Part shown: piece after piece, positions 9,728 to 17,932 of the stretch
How the letters are laid out: each line of letters begins with the position of its first letter
How positions within the stretch are numbered: the first letter of the stretch is position 1
DNA from: Flavobacterium psychroterrae
Lineage (GTDB): Bacteria; Bacteroidota; Bacteroidia; Flavobacteriales; Flavobacteriaceae
Assembly (NCBI RefSeq): GCF_018380615.1
Contig: NZ_JAGYVZ010000021.1
Span: 48,256 to 112,255 of the forward strand
Direction of reading: 5' to 3'
Length of the DNA: 64,000 nucleotides
Notes under the pieces: model-generated
The model's input: the letters and a program-made list of their open reading frames with translations, nothing else
Database searches by the model: none
Told to the model about the DNA's origin: nothing
Position numbers and translations under genes: made by a program

Positions 9728-9984
9728 GAATGTTTTTAGATTTTTAGATTTTCTATAAATGATGCAATTTAGTATGTCTTTCTTGTAAATGTATCATTTA
9801 AATAATTTTAGAAAAAAGTGTATTTTATTTATTGTTCATGAAATACCCTGCTATTTTGTCCTGAGAATAAATGCAGTTGAAAAACAAAAAAACAAAATAG
9901 GAATAATTAAAAAGTATATAATCCAACTTGTACCTGATGCAGCAGTAAATGAAGGTCTACTATTAGCAATTAATCAAAGTAATT

Positions 9985-10698
9985 TTATAATTGTTTCTGA
10001 AATTCGAGTTCTGCAATAATTTGTTTCTTCATGGTAGTATTAATATAATCTTTAGCTTCGGCATAAGAGATATTGTATTTACGCAAAATTGCTTGTAAAT
10101 GAACAGGAAAGTCGGAGAGCAATTTATCATAGTAAAGATTTAATTCACTGTCATTTGGCATTTGGAATGCTAACCGCAATTGAAATCTTCTTAGCAATGC
10201 AGTATCAATAGAATGATAATGATTTGTTGCACAAATAAGTAAACTATCAGTTGGAAAATAATCAATCAATTGAATAATTGTATTGACAAGACGCCTCATT
10301 TCACCCACATCTTTATCATCGCTATCGCGACTTTTGCCAATTTGGTCAAATTCATCTAAAAATAATACAGCCTTTTCCCTGATAGCTTTGTCGAATATGG
10401 CTTTTACATTTTTAGATGTTTCACCAATTCGCGCATTAATTAAAGTACTCAGGTTTATAATAACAATATTTTTATTTAAAGCAGTAGCAATAGCTTTTGC
10501 CGTAGTTGTTTTACCACAGCCGGAATGTCCGTGAAGTAATATTTTATTATCTACTTTAAGATTGTACTTTTTTAATTCCTCCAGATATTGATGTTCTTTA
10601 ATCGTCTGAGTTAAAGCAATTTTATTTTCATCACTAAAAAGTAAATCGGCTAAAGCTATTTTTTCGGTATCGTTTACGGTAAGTTCGTATAGATTCAT
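9985..10698 (-). CDS. AAA-family ATPase
   Basis: A single AAA+ module of about 237 residues. It has a Walker A (GHSGCGKTTTAK), a Walker B (AVLFLDEFDQIGKS), a sensor-1-like ATN, and an arginine-finger-like LLRRFQLR, as in FtsH/Cdc48-type ATPases. Partner and substrate are unknown, and no protease or N-terminal substrate domain is fused. The frame extends upstream to a TTG at 10764, but the ATG at 10698 is preferred. A terminator hairpin lies at 10769-10830, and a good -7 box (TAATTTTG) sits between the two candidates, 17 nt before the ATG. It is convergent with the porP operon. The family is clear; the cellular job is not. Confidence 0.85.
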   Translation of the reverse strand: MNLYELTVNDTEKIALADLLFSDENKIALTQTIKEHQYLEELKKYNLKVDNKILLHGHSGCGKTTTAKAIATALNKNIVIINLSTLINARIGETSKNVKAIFDKAIREKAVLFLDEFDQIGKSRDSDDKDVGEMRRLVNTIIQLIDYFPTDSLLICATNHYHSIDTALLRRFQLRLAFQMPNDSELNLYYDKLLSDFPVHLQAILRKYNISYAEAKDYINTTMKKQIIAELEFQKQL

Positions 10699-10715
10699 TA
10701 GAATTTTATTTGATG

Positions 10716-10723
10716 CAAAATTA
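10716..10723 (-). promoter_or_regulatory. Promoter -7 box of the AAA ATPase gene
   Basis: TAATTTTG on the minus strand fits TAnnTTTG and lies 17 nt upstream of the chosen ATG. This supports 10698 as the start over the TTG at 10764. Confidence 0.55.
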
Positions 10724-10768
10724 TAGTTTATTCCGTGATATTCACCTTCAAAATTTCTTTTCAATAGT

Positions 10769-10832
10769 TAAAAATAAAGAAACCAAATGTCGAGGTTGAG
10801 ATTGAATCAACATTTGGTTTCTTTATTTTTAA
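10769..10832 (-). terminator. Hairpin terminator between the membrane-protein gene and the AAA gene
   Basis: Long arms (10769-10790 and 10810-10831; core AAATAAAGAAACCAAATGT) pair around a 19-nt loop. On the minus strand the 3' arm ends in a T-rich tract, so it would end transcription of the gene at 10893-11639. Confidence 0.8.
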
Positions 10833-10892
10833 TTTACGAATAGATTTATCAGAATAACATTTAATTATTTACTTCTGATGATAAAAAAAACG

Positions 10893-11639
10893 TTATTCCT
10901 CAAAGACTTTTTCAGTATTTACAGGATTATTTTCCTGATAGATTTTTTGTCCAATAACGCCTTTGTCTCCCAATGCACGACCTTTTATTAGCCAGGCAAT
11001 TCCGAAAGCAAATAGCGAAAGAGCTTCAAAAACTAATGTAGAATAATTAAATAAATTAAAAGTTTCGGCTATAGGAACCATAATTACAAAAACTATAATT
11101 GAATAACCACAAACTCTATAAATGTTATTTTCGTTCAGTATACTTTTAGGCGTTCTGGTTTCGTGTTCCTGCCCAATTGTAAAAACATTAATTGCCAATA
11201 AAGCAAAAATCAAAAATAAGAGAGCGGCAAAACCATAATGAAGCCAGCCTAACCATTTTTCGGAATAAGGAATAAGAGTGTAAATTTTAGCTTTAAAATC
11301 ATCAGGATTTGTTGGGAACAATGCAACGCCCAAAGCCATTATTCCGGCAATATTAGTAAGTAAATTATCATTTTTCCAGATTGAAGAATTTCCGTATCCT
11401 TTGTAACAAATTAAAAACAACCCAACGGCACATAAAGTTCCGGTAAAGATTTCTCTTAAGTTCGTATAATAATAATCACTTATAGAAGGCTGAACAGCAG
11501 TTTTAAATAATGAAATCAAAGACAGTCCGACCAGAAGTATAGGAAGACTAATTCCTAAATATCCAATGGCACGTCTGATTCGTCTGTAAGTGAAAATATC
11601 ATAACTTTCAATTTTAATTTCCTTGTCATCAATTTTCAT
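10893..11639 (-). CDS. Multi-pass membrane protein of unknown function
   Basis: A 248-residue protein with about six or seven hydrophobic segments, for example IGYLGISLPILLVGLSLI near the N-terminus, LLTNIAGIMALGVALF, FAALLFLIFALLAI and ALSLFAFGIAWL. A conserved-looking loop, SISDYYYTNLREIFTG, follows the first segment, and a cytosolic charged tail closes the protein. I do not recognise a named family with certainty. The SxSDYYYT loop occurs in a group of uncharacterised bacterial membrane proteins. It has a terminator behind it and about 220 bp of leader in front, so it appears to be a single-gene unit. Confidence 0.7.
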   Translation of the reverse strand: MKIDDKEIKIESYDIFTYRRIRRAIGYLGISLPILLVGLSLISLFKTAVQPSISDYYYTNLREIFTGTLCAVGLFLICYKGYGNSSIWKNDNLLTNIAGIMALGVALFPTNPDDFKAKIYTLIPYSEKWLGWLHYGFAALLFLIFALLAINVFTIGQEHETRTPKSILNENNIYRVCGYSIIVFVIMVPIAETFNLFNYSTLVFEALSLFAFGIAWLIKGRALGDKGVIGQKIYQENNPVNTEKVFEE

Positions 11640-11857
11640 TTTGTTGGTGTATTTAGTTGGTAGTTATTAACTTATATTTTTTTATAACTGAAATAAAAAA
11701 TCTCAAGTCAGGATTTTTTGCAGTAAACTTCTACTCATTTTTGTACGCAAAAACACAAATTAAGTTTGTACAAATTCGTAAAAGTTGAGGCAAAAAATAT
11801 AAGCGAAATTATTAAATAGATTTTTTCAATAAAAAACGTAGTGTATAAAATCAAACC

Positions 11858-12607
11858 TTAGTTATTAGAATCTGTAGTCTCTTCAATCAAAGGATTATAG
11901 TTTTTAAATCGAGTATAAACTTCCAAATCTTTGACAAATTCTTTTTTTAAGGTTTTGCGTTTTCCATTTTTGTCCAGAAGATAAATTTCTCTCTCCTGAT
12001 TTTCTAAGGAAACACCGGCAAATTCTCTTAAACTGTCTTTTTCTAATTTCAAAAAAACGGTTGTATTTCCTCCATAAACTAGCCAGGCATCAACACAATC
12101 CAAAAGTTTATTATATTCTAAATTTGGATAATGATCAGAATTTTTCATCAATATAAATTCCTTTTTGACTTTGTCGAAAATAAGGAGTTTTCTAATTTCA
12201 TTTGCTCCTCTTGCGGCAACAGAAGATTTGAAAGTTAAATCATTGAAACCATCGTTATTAAAATCCTTAAGTTCCGGTTCACAATTAGTAACGCCATCTT
12301 TTAAATATTCCAGTTGTTGATGTAAAACCCACTTTTGATTTCTTTTTTCAAACAAATGAATTTCAACATACGAACTGTCATTACTTCTAAATTGTTCGAC
12401 AATAAGTTTAAATTTCCCTTTGATTCCCACTTGAGTGCTATCAGTAAAAGTTTCCTCTAAAACAGTTTTTATAGTATCTGATTTAGCTTCAGGTTTAATT
12501 ATTACTTTTTTTGTAGATTCTTTTTTAAGAGATACTATTTTCTCGTTATTTTTTTGCGAGCAACTAACTATTGAAAATAATAGTATGAAAATTATTGATT
12601 TCACCAT
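11858..12607 (-). CDS. Lipoprotein with a calcium-loop-like repeat
   Basis: The start at 12607 gives a lipoprotein signal (MVKSIIFILLFSIVSC, lipidation on the Cys of IVSC). The longer frame to 12658 adds a non-signal-like basic stretch and overlaps the upstream gene, so it is rejected. The middle holds DFNNDGFNDLTF, a D-x-N-x-D-G loop like those in FG-GAP/VCBS or XAC2610-type proteins, which usually bind calcium. The rest of the 249-residue protein is hydrophilic and beta-rich. Function unknown. It begins 7 bp after the Mpo1-like gene, so the two are probably co-transcribed. Confidence 0.7.
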   Translation of the reverse strand: MVKSIIFILLFSIVSCSQKNNEKIVSLKKESTKKVIIKPEAKSDTIKTVLEETFTDSTQVGIKGKFKLIVEQFRSNDSSYVEIHLFEKRNQKWVLHQQLEYLKDGVTNCEPELKDFNNDGFNDLTFKSSVAARGANEIRKLLIFDKVKKEFILMKNSDHYPNLEYNKLLDCVDAWLVYGGNTTVFLKLEKDSLREFAGVSLENQEREIYLLDKNGKRKTLKKEFVKDLEVYTRFKNYNPLIEETTDSNN

Positions 12608-12614
12608 TATTGAT

Positions 12615-13079
12615 TTACTTCTTAGAAAATATATTCTCCACAACCCACGCCGGACCAATCATTAAAAATTGAAGATCTTTCAGGAAAGAGGGTTTTTTGC
12701 CCTCAATATTATGTCCGTAAAATTGCCCGATCCACGCAATCGCAAAAACACCAATTGAGAAAATCCATAAAGGAAAAACCTGTGCGATATAATAATTAAC
12801 CACCAAACAAATCGCCGAGAGAACAGCAATTTTCAATGCCATAGAAAAAGATAATCGAATATAGAAAATGAGAACAAAAATTAGTACAACAACAGCCCAG
12901 TTTTCAATAATAGGAGCGTTTAGTTGTAGCGTATTTGCAATAATGCCGCTGGGAATACTCATTAATAATCCCACTATAGAAAAGTAAATCGCAGGAACGC
13001 AAATATAATGTATTGCTTTGTTTTTCGGGTTTTGATGACTTACAGCATATTCTTCAAACCATTGGTCTAATGTTCTCAT
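12615..13079 (-). CDS. Mpo1-like (DUF962) membrane protein
   Basis: A 154-residue protein matching the DUF962/YGL010w family. It starts MRTLDQWFEEYAVSHQNPKNKAIHYICVP, with the conserved H-x3-N-x3-H pattern, and carries the signature GQFYGHNIEGKKPS near the end. Four hydrophobic segments lie between. Yeast Mpo1 is an iron-dependent dioxygenase in alpha-oxidation of 2-hydroxy fatty acids, and the conserved histidines are present here. Whether bacterial members do the same chemistry is inference. It is the first gene of a two-gene unit with the downstream lipoprotein. Confidence 0.88.
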   Translation of the reverse strand: MRTLDQWFEEYAVSHQNPKNKAIHYICVPAIYFSIVGLLMSIPSGIIANTLQLNAPIIENWAVVVLIFVLIFYIRLSFSMALKIAVLSAICLVVNYYIAQVFPLWIFSIGVFAIAWIGQFYGHNIEGKKPSFLKDLQFLMIGPAWVVENIFSKK

Positions 13080-13239
13080 TGTTTTGGGTTTAGATATATG
13101 TAAATCTAATAAAATTTCTTTTTGCTTAGTCGCAGTTGTTATCTTTTCTTTGAAATTGAGAAACTGTTTAAAAGCGAAATGCGCAAAGTCAGAAACATTT
13201 ACGCATTTTTATAAAAAGTATTTATAAACAAATTCAGTA

Positions 13240-13941
13240 TCAAAAGATATTATTAGTATCTGTTACCAAAATTAATTTTTGAAATCGGCTTCTGTCAAAA
13301 TCAATTCTGCTAGCTTTAACAGCAATCGGAAAATGAATTTCGGCATTAGAAACCATTCTTAATTTATTTTGATTGTCAATTGTAAAATCAAGTTTTCCGC
13401 TTGCAACTTCGTTTAGACTTGCAATTAGATTATTATCTAAAGTAAAATCGGTTTCAATATCAACAATAAGGTTTTTTGCAAATACCGTTCCTGTTACAAT
13501 TAAGATATAATTGCGATTTGCATTTTTTAGCAAAGAAGGATTTGGATGCAGAAAATCTGCCGAGAATAAATAATCTTCAATATTGCCAATCGTATATTCT
13601 TTTGTAACGGAATTATCATAACTTATTGTTACGGTTTTTCCGGATTTGATAGTATTCGCAATTTCAAATGCACCAAGTCCAAGTGTCTTTAATATTTCTT
13701 GTAATAACGTAATACCAATATTAAAGCCGTAATCATCTTTTTGAGTAGAATTTATGCTTAAAGCCGGATTCTCAATCTCCGTTAATGCAACATTACTTGT
13801 AAAGGCATGTTCAATACTGGCATAATAAAGCTGCGCTTCGTCAAATGGTTTTTTTAGCCATAATTGCAATGGTTTATGGTTTCTAACAGGTCCTTCGATA
13901 ATGTCATAACCTTGTTCGCTTAAAAATTTTGTAAGTTTCAT
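13240..13941 (-). CDS. Candidate bacterial gasdermin-like pore-forming protein
   Basis: A 233-residue soluble protein with no signal peptide and no obvious transmembrane helix. By eye its order of motifs resembles bacterial gasdermins. It has an N-terminal helix then GYDIIEGPVRNHKPLQLW and a short IEHAF. A helical segment follows (GITLLQEILKTLGLGA), then KTVTISYDN, IEDYLFSADF and a strand pair NYILIVTGTVFAKNLIVDI. A late strand (HFPIAVKASRIDFD) precedes a tail of about 15 residues that could be the autoinhibitory peptide. Known bacterial gasdermins are cut by a neighbouring protease and then form membrane pores. No protease gene is adjacent here, and the protein contains no cysteine, so the N-terminal palmitoylation site reported for several members is absent. 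The coding call is firm; the family call is remote and unverified. Confidence 0.5.
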   Translation of the reverse strand: MKLTKFLSEQGYDIIEGPVRNHKPLQLWLKKPFDEAQLYYASIEHAFTSNVALTEIENPALSINSTQKDDYGFNIGITLLQEILKTLGLGAFEIANTIKSGKTVTISYDNSVTKEYTIGNIEDYLFSADFLHPNPSLLKNANRNYILIVTGTVFAKNLIVDIETDFTLDNNLIASLNEVASGKLDFTIDNQNKLRMVSNAEIHFPIAVKASRIDFDRSRFQKLILVTDTNNIF

Positions 13942-14310
13942 TTTATTGTTTTTTAGATTAACATATTGATATGGGGTATTTTGGTATGCTTTCTTTTACA
14001 ATGAAATACAAATTAAATCTTAGTTTAATTTTAATATTTGTCTTTATTTATTTACAAAGCTAAACAATATGCAGCAAATTAAGGTTACAATTGTGTTAGA
14101 TTTATGGGTGGTAAAAAGAGAATCTAAAATGCTCAAAAACTTGTTTTTGGTTTTAAACTGTAGACAAAGTATAAGCAGGTTGTTTTAGATTTAAAACAAT
14201 AAACTTAGATTATATCCTATTTTACTATTTTAAAAACGTATAGCGGATAAGTGTTGTCCCGCCGATCCTTAATTTTGTTCTGATTAAAATTACTATCAAA
14301 TACCTAAATT
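13942..14310. other. Intergenic region upstream of the gasdermin-like gene
   Basis: About 370 bp of AT-rich sequence between divergent genes. TTAATTTG on the minus strand (CAAATTAA on the plus strand, near 14009) is a one-mismatch -7 box for the gasdermin-like gene. No strong hairpin or operator-like repeat was seen. Confidence 0.35.
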
Positions 14311-14526
14311 ATGTATCCAAAAAATTTAAAAGAATCAACACCAATTATGCTCTCTATTATTTTAGAAAATAAAGAGAATAATACATCAGTAAGAAAATAC
14401 GATTATTATAATAATTACAATCGTAAAAATAAAAAACAAGACCTGCAATTCATTTTTGGCTCGTTGATTATTTTTACTTTAATTTCTTCATTTTTGGCAT
14501 TATTAGTTATGGTAATTCTGCCTTGA
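14311..14526 (+). CDS. Small single-pass membrane protein (hypothetical)
   Basis: A 71-residue frame with a hydrophilic, Asn/Lys-rich N-terminal half (YYNNYNRKNKKQD) and one strong C-terminal hydrophobic helix (FGSLIIFTLISSFLALLVMV). Such tail-anchored small proteins are easy to miss and hard to validate. There is no recognisable family. It is convergent with the DUF3754 gene (14 bp between stops) and divergent from the gasdermin-like gene. The membrane helix is the main argument that it is real. Confidence 0.45.
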   Translation: MYPKNLKESTPIMLSIILENKENNTSVRKYDYYNNYNRKNKKQDLQFIFGSLIIFTLISSFLALLVMVILP

Positions 14527-14540
14527 AAATAGTATAAAAT

Positions 14541-15770
14541 CTATTTTTGATTGTACTCAAAAACATTATCCCATAATTCATCAATTGTCACAAGTGCTTT
14601 CTCTAAAGCTATAACTTGCCATTTGCCATTTGTTTCTATACCAAGACCAATATTTTTTAATTTTGACAAAGCATCTTTTACGTTAAAATCCAGATCTGTG
14701 TTGAGCTTAGTTTTGAACCAGTTTTCAATTTCATCGTCAAGTTCCTGAGCAGTTAAAGGTTTTTCGCTTCTATACAAAAACGTGTATGCCAGAATGGTTT
14801 CCTTAAGCACTTCCTCTTCAGATGAATTTAATAAGGAGTAAAAAGCACCGCTATTGTTTCCTAAATTCTTAAAATAAAGACTGTCTGAAAGTATTTTTGA
14901 ATATTTAATTTTCTTGTTTACAAAATTACTGTATTGACGAAATAAGTACAAAGACAAGATTCCCAAAGCAATTAAACCTTGATTTAATGAAGCTTTACTG
15001 TTTAGTAAATCAATCGCTTCGCCAGTTTGGTATGCTCCATACATACCTATTAATGCAGGAATTACGGTAGTACTCAATAATGAAATTCCGCCGCCAATAC
15101 CCGGAACCCAAAAGAATAATTTGTCCTTTGCAGACATTCTTGGAATTGCGTTTGGAAAAATGGTTTCGATATCATTTTTTGGAACTCGTTTGAAAATTTT
15201 TAAGGCAATAGTTCCCGGATCAATAGGCATTTTTCCTAATTTGACTTTTTTCTCTGTAAGATAATCTTCCTCATTATAATTAAGATAAATCATTACACGG
15301 TCATAATATTCAATCTCAATTTCTTTTTTCCAAAAGATATATTTTTTGACTTTTTCTTTAGCTTTATGATGACCACGAACGTATAATTCGTAATCTTTAA
15401 AAGCATTAAAATCAATTGATAGCCTCAAACCTATTAAATCTGAGTCTTCAAAGGCTTTGTCTAAAGTTTCCTCATCGATTCTGCGATAATTACCTTGCTC
15501 TAAAACTGTTCGAAGGGTTTGCTTAAAAACTGTGAAATCGCTTTTTCCTAAAAAACTTTTGCGTTCTTTTACGCTTAAATCCGGATCAAATAAAGCATAA
15601 TGCTGTTTTAAATTTCGGTTGAGGTTAAAAGCTTCATAATGAAAATAATGTTCGATGATATCAAATAGTTTTTTGAAATCGTCGATTTTTTTTTGATCAT
15701 GATCGAAATAGGTTATTTGTTGTTCGAGTAAGAATTCCTTATTAAACGGAATATAATGTTCTCGTGTCAT
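14541..15770 (-). CDS. DUF3754 / TMEM143-like membrane protein
   Basis: A 409-residue protein. The N-terminal soluble part starts REHYIPFNKEFLLEQQI and continues with a charged region containing LYVRGHHK and KEIEIEYYDRVMIYLNY. Next come LKIFKRVPKNDIETIFPN and a central pair of hydrophobic segments (GIGGGISLLSTTVIPALIGMYG; LIALGILSLYLF). The C-terminus looks like a winged helix (EETILAYTFLYRSEKPLTAQEL). This order matches DUF3754 proteins, related to mitochondrial TMEM143; the biochemical role is unknown. It is a monocistronic minus-strand gene. Whether it works with the gasdermin-like gene 600 bp downstream is untested. Confidence 0.75.
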   Translation of the reverse strand: MTREHYIPFNKEFLLEQQITYFDHDQKKIDDFKKLFDIIEHYFHYEAFNLNRNLKQHYALFDPDLSVKERKSFLGKSDFTVFKQTLRTVLEQGNYRRIDEETLDKAFEDSDLIGLRLSIDFNAFKDYELYVRGHHKAKEKVKKYIFWKKEIEIEYYDRVMIYLNYNEEDYLTEKKVKLGKMPIDPGTIALKIFKRVPKNDIETIFPNAIPRMSAKDKLFFWVPGIGGGISLLSTTVIPALIGMYGAYQTGEAIDLLNSKASLNQGLIALGILSLYLFRQYSNFVNKKIKYSKILSDSLYFKNLGNNSGAFYSLLNSSEEEVLKETILAYTFLYRSEKPLTAQELDDEIENWFKTKLNTDLDFNVKDALSKLKNIGLGIETNGKWQVIALEKALVTIDELWDNVFEYNQK

Positions 15771-16058
15771 ACAGATTTTGGTCTTAAATTTGTGGCATTT
15801 CCAGAAGACAAAAATAGCATCCGAAATTGATTTTGGAAGTCATTTTGTATTAAAGTTTAGTTATTTTCTATTTAAAAGGTAAAGGTTAAAAATAAGGCAA
15901 TTTCAAAGTATATAAATACATGGATATTACACAACATTTATACAGAAACTTTACAAAAAGTGTAGTTGAGATTATTGTAAATTTGGATGGATTGATTTTA
16001 GGAATAATCTTAATTTAAAAATTGTAAACAAAAAAAATAAAGTAAATTACTACTCAAT

Positions 16059-16484
16059 ATGGAAAATGTACAAACAACTAAAACGCAAAATTTCTTCAGA
16101 ATATTATTGGGAATTTTTATGATACTGGCAGCAATTGGTCATTTTACATATCAAAGAGATGACTTTCAGGCACAAGTTCCTAACTGGATTCCACTTGAAA
16201 AAGATCTAGTTGTACTACTTTCCGGAATAGTAGAAATAGCATTAGGACTTTGCATGGTATTTTTAACGAAGTATAAAGTAAAAGTAGGAATTGCATTAGC
16301 ATTATTTTACGTTATGGTTTTTCCTGGAAATATTGCCCAATATTTAAATGGAACCAGCGCTTTTGGACTTGACACAGATCAGGCTCGTTTGATAAGATTG
16401 TTTTTTCAGCCCGTTTTAATTTTTATGGCTTTGTGGTCCAGTGGAGCAATTGCTTATTTTAGAAGAAATTCGAATATTTCTTAA
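16059..16484 (+). CDS. DoxX-family membrane protein
   Basis: A 141-residue protein with four hydrophobic segments and DoxX-like features: FFRILLGIFMILAAIGHFTY with a conserved GxxHF in the first helix, LVVLLSGIVEIALGL in the second, and FYVMVFPGNIAQY in the third. DoxX/SURF4-type proteins are small inner-membrane proteins sometimes linked to oxidoreductases or quinone metabolism, but the function of this subgroup is not established. A TAAATTTG box at 15978-15985 could be its promoter, giving a leader of about 65-70 nt. The YkgJ-type gene follows 155 bp downstream on the same strand. Confidence 0.88.
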   Translation: MENVQTTKTQNFFRILLGIFMILAAIGHFTYQRDDFQAQVPNWIPLEKDLVVLLSGIVEIALGLCMVFLTKYKVKVGIALALFYVMVFPGNIAQYLNGTSAFGLDTDQARLIRLFFQPVLIFMALWSSGAIAYFRRNSNIS

Positions 16485-16639
16485 AAGAGGCGTAAAGTTA
16501 TAAAGCTTTAAAGAGGTAAAGGTTTTGTAATTAGCGTGAAACTTCAAACTTGAAACAAAAAGCATTTCCCAAATCTCTTCACAATAAAGTCGATTTGTGG
16601 CTTGAGCCATTTCTATTAGTCTACCTTACCAAAAAAAGA

Positions 16640-17248
16640 ATGACAATAGAGGACAAAGTTCAAAAGGTTGAAGCATTATTTGATCGGCTTGAAATTGAAG
16701 TTTCTGCATTTAAATCTGCTACTCATTTGTATTGCAATACAGGTTGTGGCAAATGTTGTTCGACACCCGATATTGATGCATCTCCATTAGAATTTTTGCC
16801 GTGGGCGTTTCATTTATTTTTGAATGGCAAAGCCGAGGAAACTTTAATGCTCATAAACAATTCAACTACAAAAAATTGTTTATTATATCGTCCGCTTTCT
16901 GTTTTAGAATATCATAAAGGAAATTGCAGTAATTACCGTTACCGCGGATTAATATGCAGACTTTTTGGTTACGCCGCAAATACCGATAAATATGGAAAAT
17001 TACGGTTAGCAACTTGCAAAATAATAAAGGAACAACAACAAGAAAACTTCAATGCAGCCGAAGAGTCAATTTTAAAAGGGCAATATGTGCCTATTTTTAC
17101 CGATTACTACATGCAGCTGGCGCAAATTGACCTTAGAATGGGCGTTATTTTACTTCCAATAAATGAAGCTTTAAAAATAGCGATTGAAGAAGTTTTGCAT
17201 TATTATGCCTATAGACCATTTCCTGGCGGATTAGAAAATATCGCTTAG
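16640..17248 (+). CDS. YkgJ-family cysteine-cluster protein
   Basis: A 202-residue protein with a cysteine cluster near the N-terminus (CNTGCGKCCSTPDIDASPLEF), the signature of the zinc- or iron-chelating YkgJ/UPF0153 family. Further cysteines lie at NCLLY, NCSNYRYRGLICRLFGY and LATCKI, which fits a metal or Fe-S site built from spread cysteines. The biochemical role is unknown. The frame runs back to a TTG at 16550, but MTIEDKVQKVEALFDRLE at 16640 is a natural start and the extra 30 residues look random. Probably read from its own promoter or from doxX. Confidence 0.85.
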   Translation: MTIEDKVQKVEALFDRLEIEVSAFKSATHLYCNTGCGKCCSTPDIDASPLEFLPWAFHLFLNGKAEETLMLINNSTTKNCLLYRPLSVLEYHKGNCSNYRYRGLICRLFGYAANTDKYGKLRLATCKIIKEQQQENFNAAEESILKGQYVPIFTDYYMQLAQIDLRMGVILLPINEALKIAIEEVLHYYAYRPFPGGLENIA

Positions 17249-17620
17249 GATTTTTTTCGATTACATCATTTCTAAATTTCCATTAAGGTTACACGAATAT
17301 TTGGTGATAGACTTTTCTAATAAATCTCAATTTTCAGCATATTACTTTTTGAAGAATCACCGCAAGCAGCCCAGCATAATAGGAGATGCTGTGCGTGCTT
17401 ATTGCGGTGCCTCAACTCCTTTTCAGGATTTACGTAGGACAGAAATAATAACTTGAGTAATATAGGTAAATGAGGGAGTCAGTAGCTCCCTCATTAAATA
17501 CAGCAATAAAAGAAACAATGAAATTTTTAAAAATTGCTGTATTGTAATTGTTGCTTTTAGGACTTCTCTAAAAAAAAGAACTTGTCAATAAGGATTTCTG
17601 TTTACAATTATTAAATGTGA
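17249..17620. other. Intergenic region with three consecutive hairpins
   Basis: Three inverted repeats lie in a row. 17359-17408 has ACCGCAA/TTGCGGT outer arms and an inner CAGCAT/ATGCTG. 17471-17493 has TGAGGGAG/CTCCCTCA with a 7-nt loop. 17497-17543 has 11-bp arms AATACAGCAAT. None ends in a T-run. It may be a structured RNA, a remnant element or a 3'-end processing region. No gene was found. Confidence 0.55.
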
Positions 17621-17842
17621 TTATGGTTTTTGATCTTTTAATTGTTCTGCTTTAGTTTCAATTGCTTTTTTTGATTCATTATTGAGCTTATTGTATTCCA
17701 CTTTTATCATGTCCGAAATATGCCCTACACGATCGCCTCGTATCGATTTGCGAATATAGTCGTCAGAATATCCGTACTTATTTTTTATAATCTTTAGGAT
17801 TTCTTGGTTATAACTTGGTTTAGTTTTTATATTTTTGCCCAT
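17621..17842 (-). CDS. Small hypothetical protein divergent from an S24 regulator
   Basis: A 73-residue basic protein (YNQEILKIIKNKYGYSDDYIRKSIRGDRVG, then a Lys/Glu-rich helix). The N-terminal half looks like a small DNA-binding-type helical fold, but I recognise no named domain. It starts 90 bp from the divergent regulator, a layout like cI/cro control regions. A consensus -7 box (TATATTTG, 17868-17875) lies 25 nt before its ATG and abuts a candidate operator repeat, so it is probably repressed by the neighbour. Confidence 0.7.
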   Translation of the reverse strand: MGKNIKTKPSYNQEILKIIKNKYGYSDDYIRKSIRGDRVGHISDMIKVEYNKLNNESKKAIETKAEQLKDQKP

Positions 17843-17867
17843 CGCTTTGTTTGTATTATCAACGAGA

Positions 17868-17919
17868 CAAATATAGTAGGATATTTCTTAAATAACTAAT
17901 TAATGTAGGATTTTTTCTA
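17868..17919. promoter_or_regulatory. Divergent promoter with a candidate operator direct repeat
   Basis: The minus-strand -7 box is TATATTTG (17868-17875). Two 15-bp near-direct repeats, GTAGGATATTTCTTA (17876-17890) and GTAGGATTTTTTCTA (17905-17919), match at 12 positions and start 29 bp apart. The first lies just upstream of the -7 box, where repressor binding would block the small gene. Confidence 0.5.
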
Positions 17920-17932
17920 AAAAAAATGCTTT

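Noticed and set aside
9789..10019. Plus-strand frame of 76 codons after the porP/sprF terminator
   Set aside because: Overlaps the end of the AAA ATPase gene, has no recognisable domain or promoter, and its composition fits random AT-rich DNA.
10699..10764. TTG-initiated extension of the AAA ATPase (22 extra residues)
   Set aside because: A terminator hairpin abuts it, and a -7 box lies inside it 17 nt before the ATG at 10698, so the shorter form fits better.
16550..16639. TTG-initiated N-terminal extension of the YkgJ-family gene
   Set aside because: The extra 30 residues show no family character, and an ATG with a natural start lies at 16640.
17359..17408. Integron attC-like site
   Set aside because: The core R-box sequences (GTTRRRY/RYYYAAC) are absent and no integrase is present.
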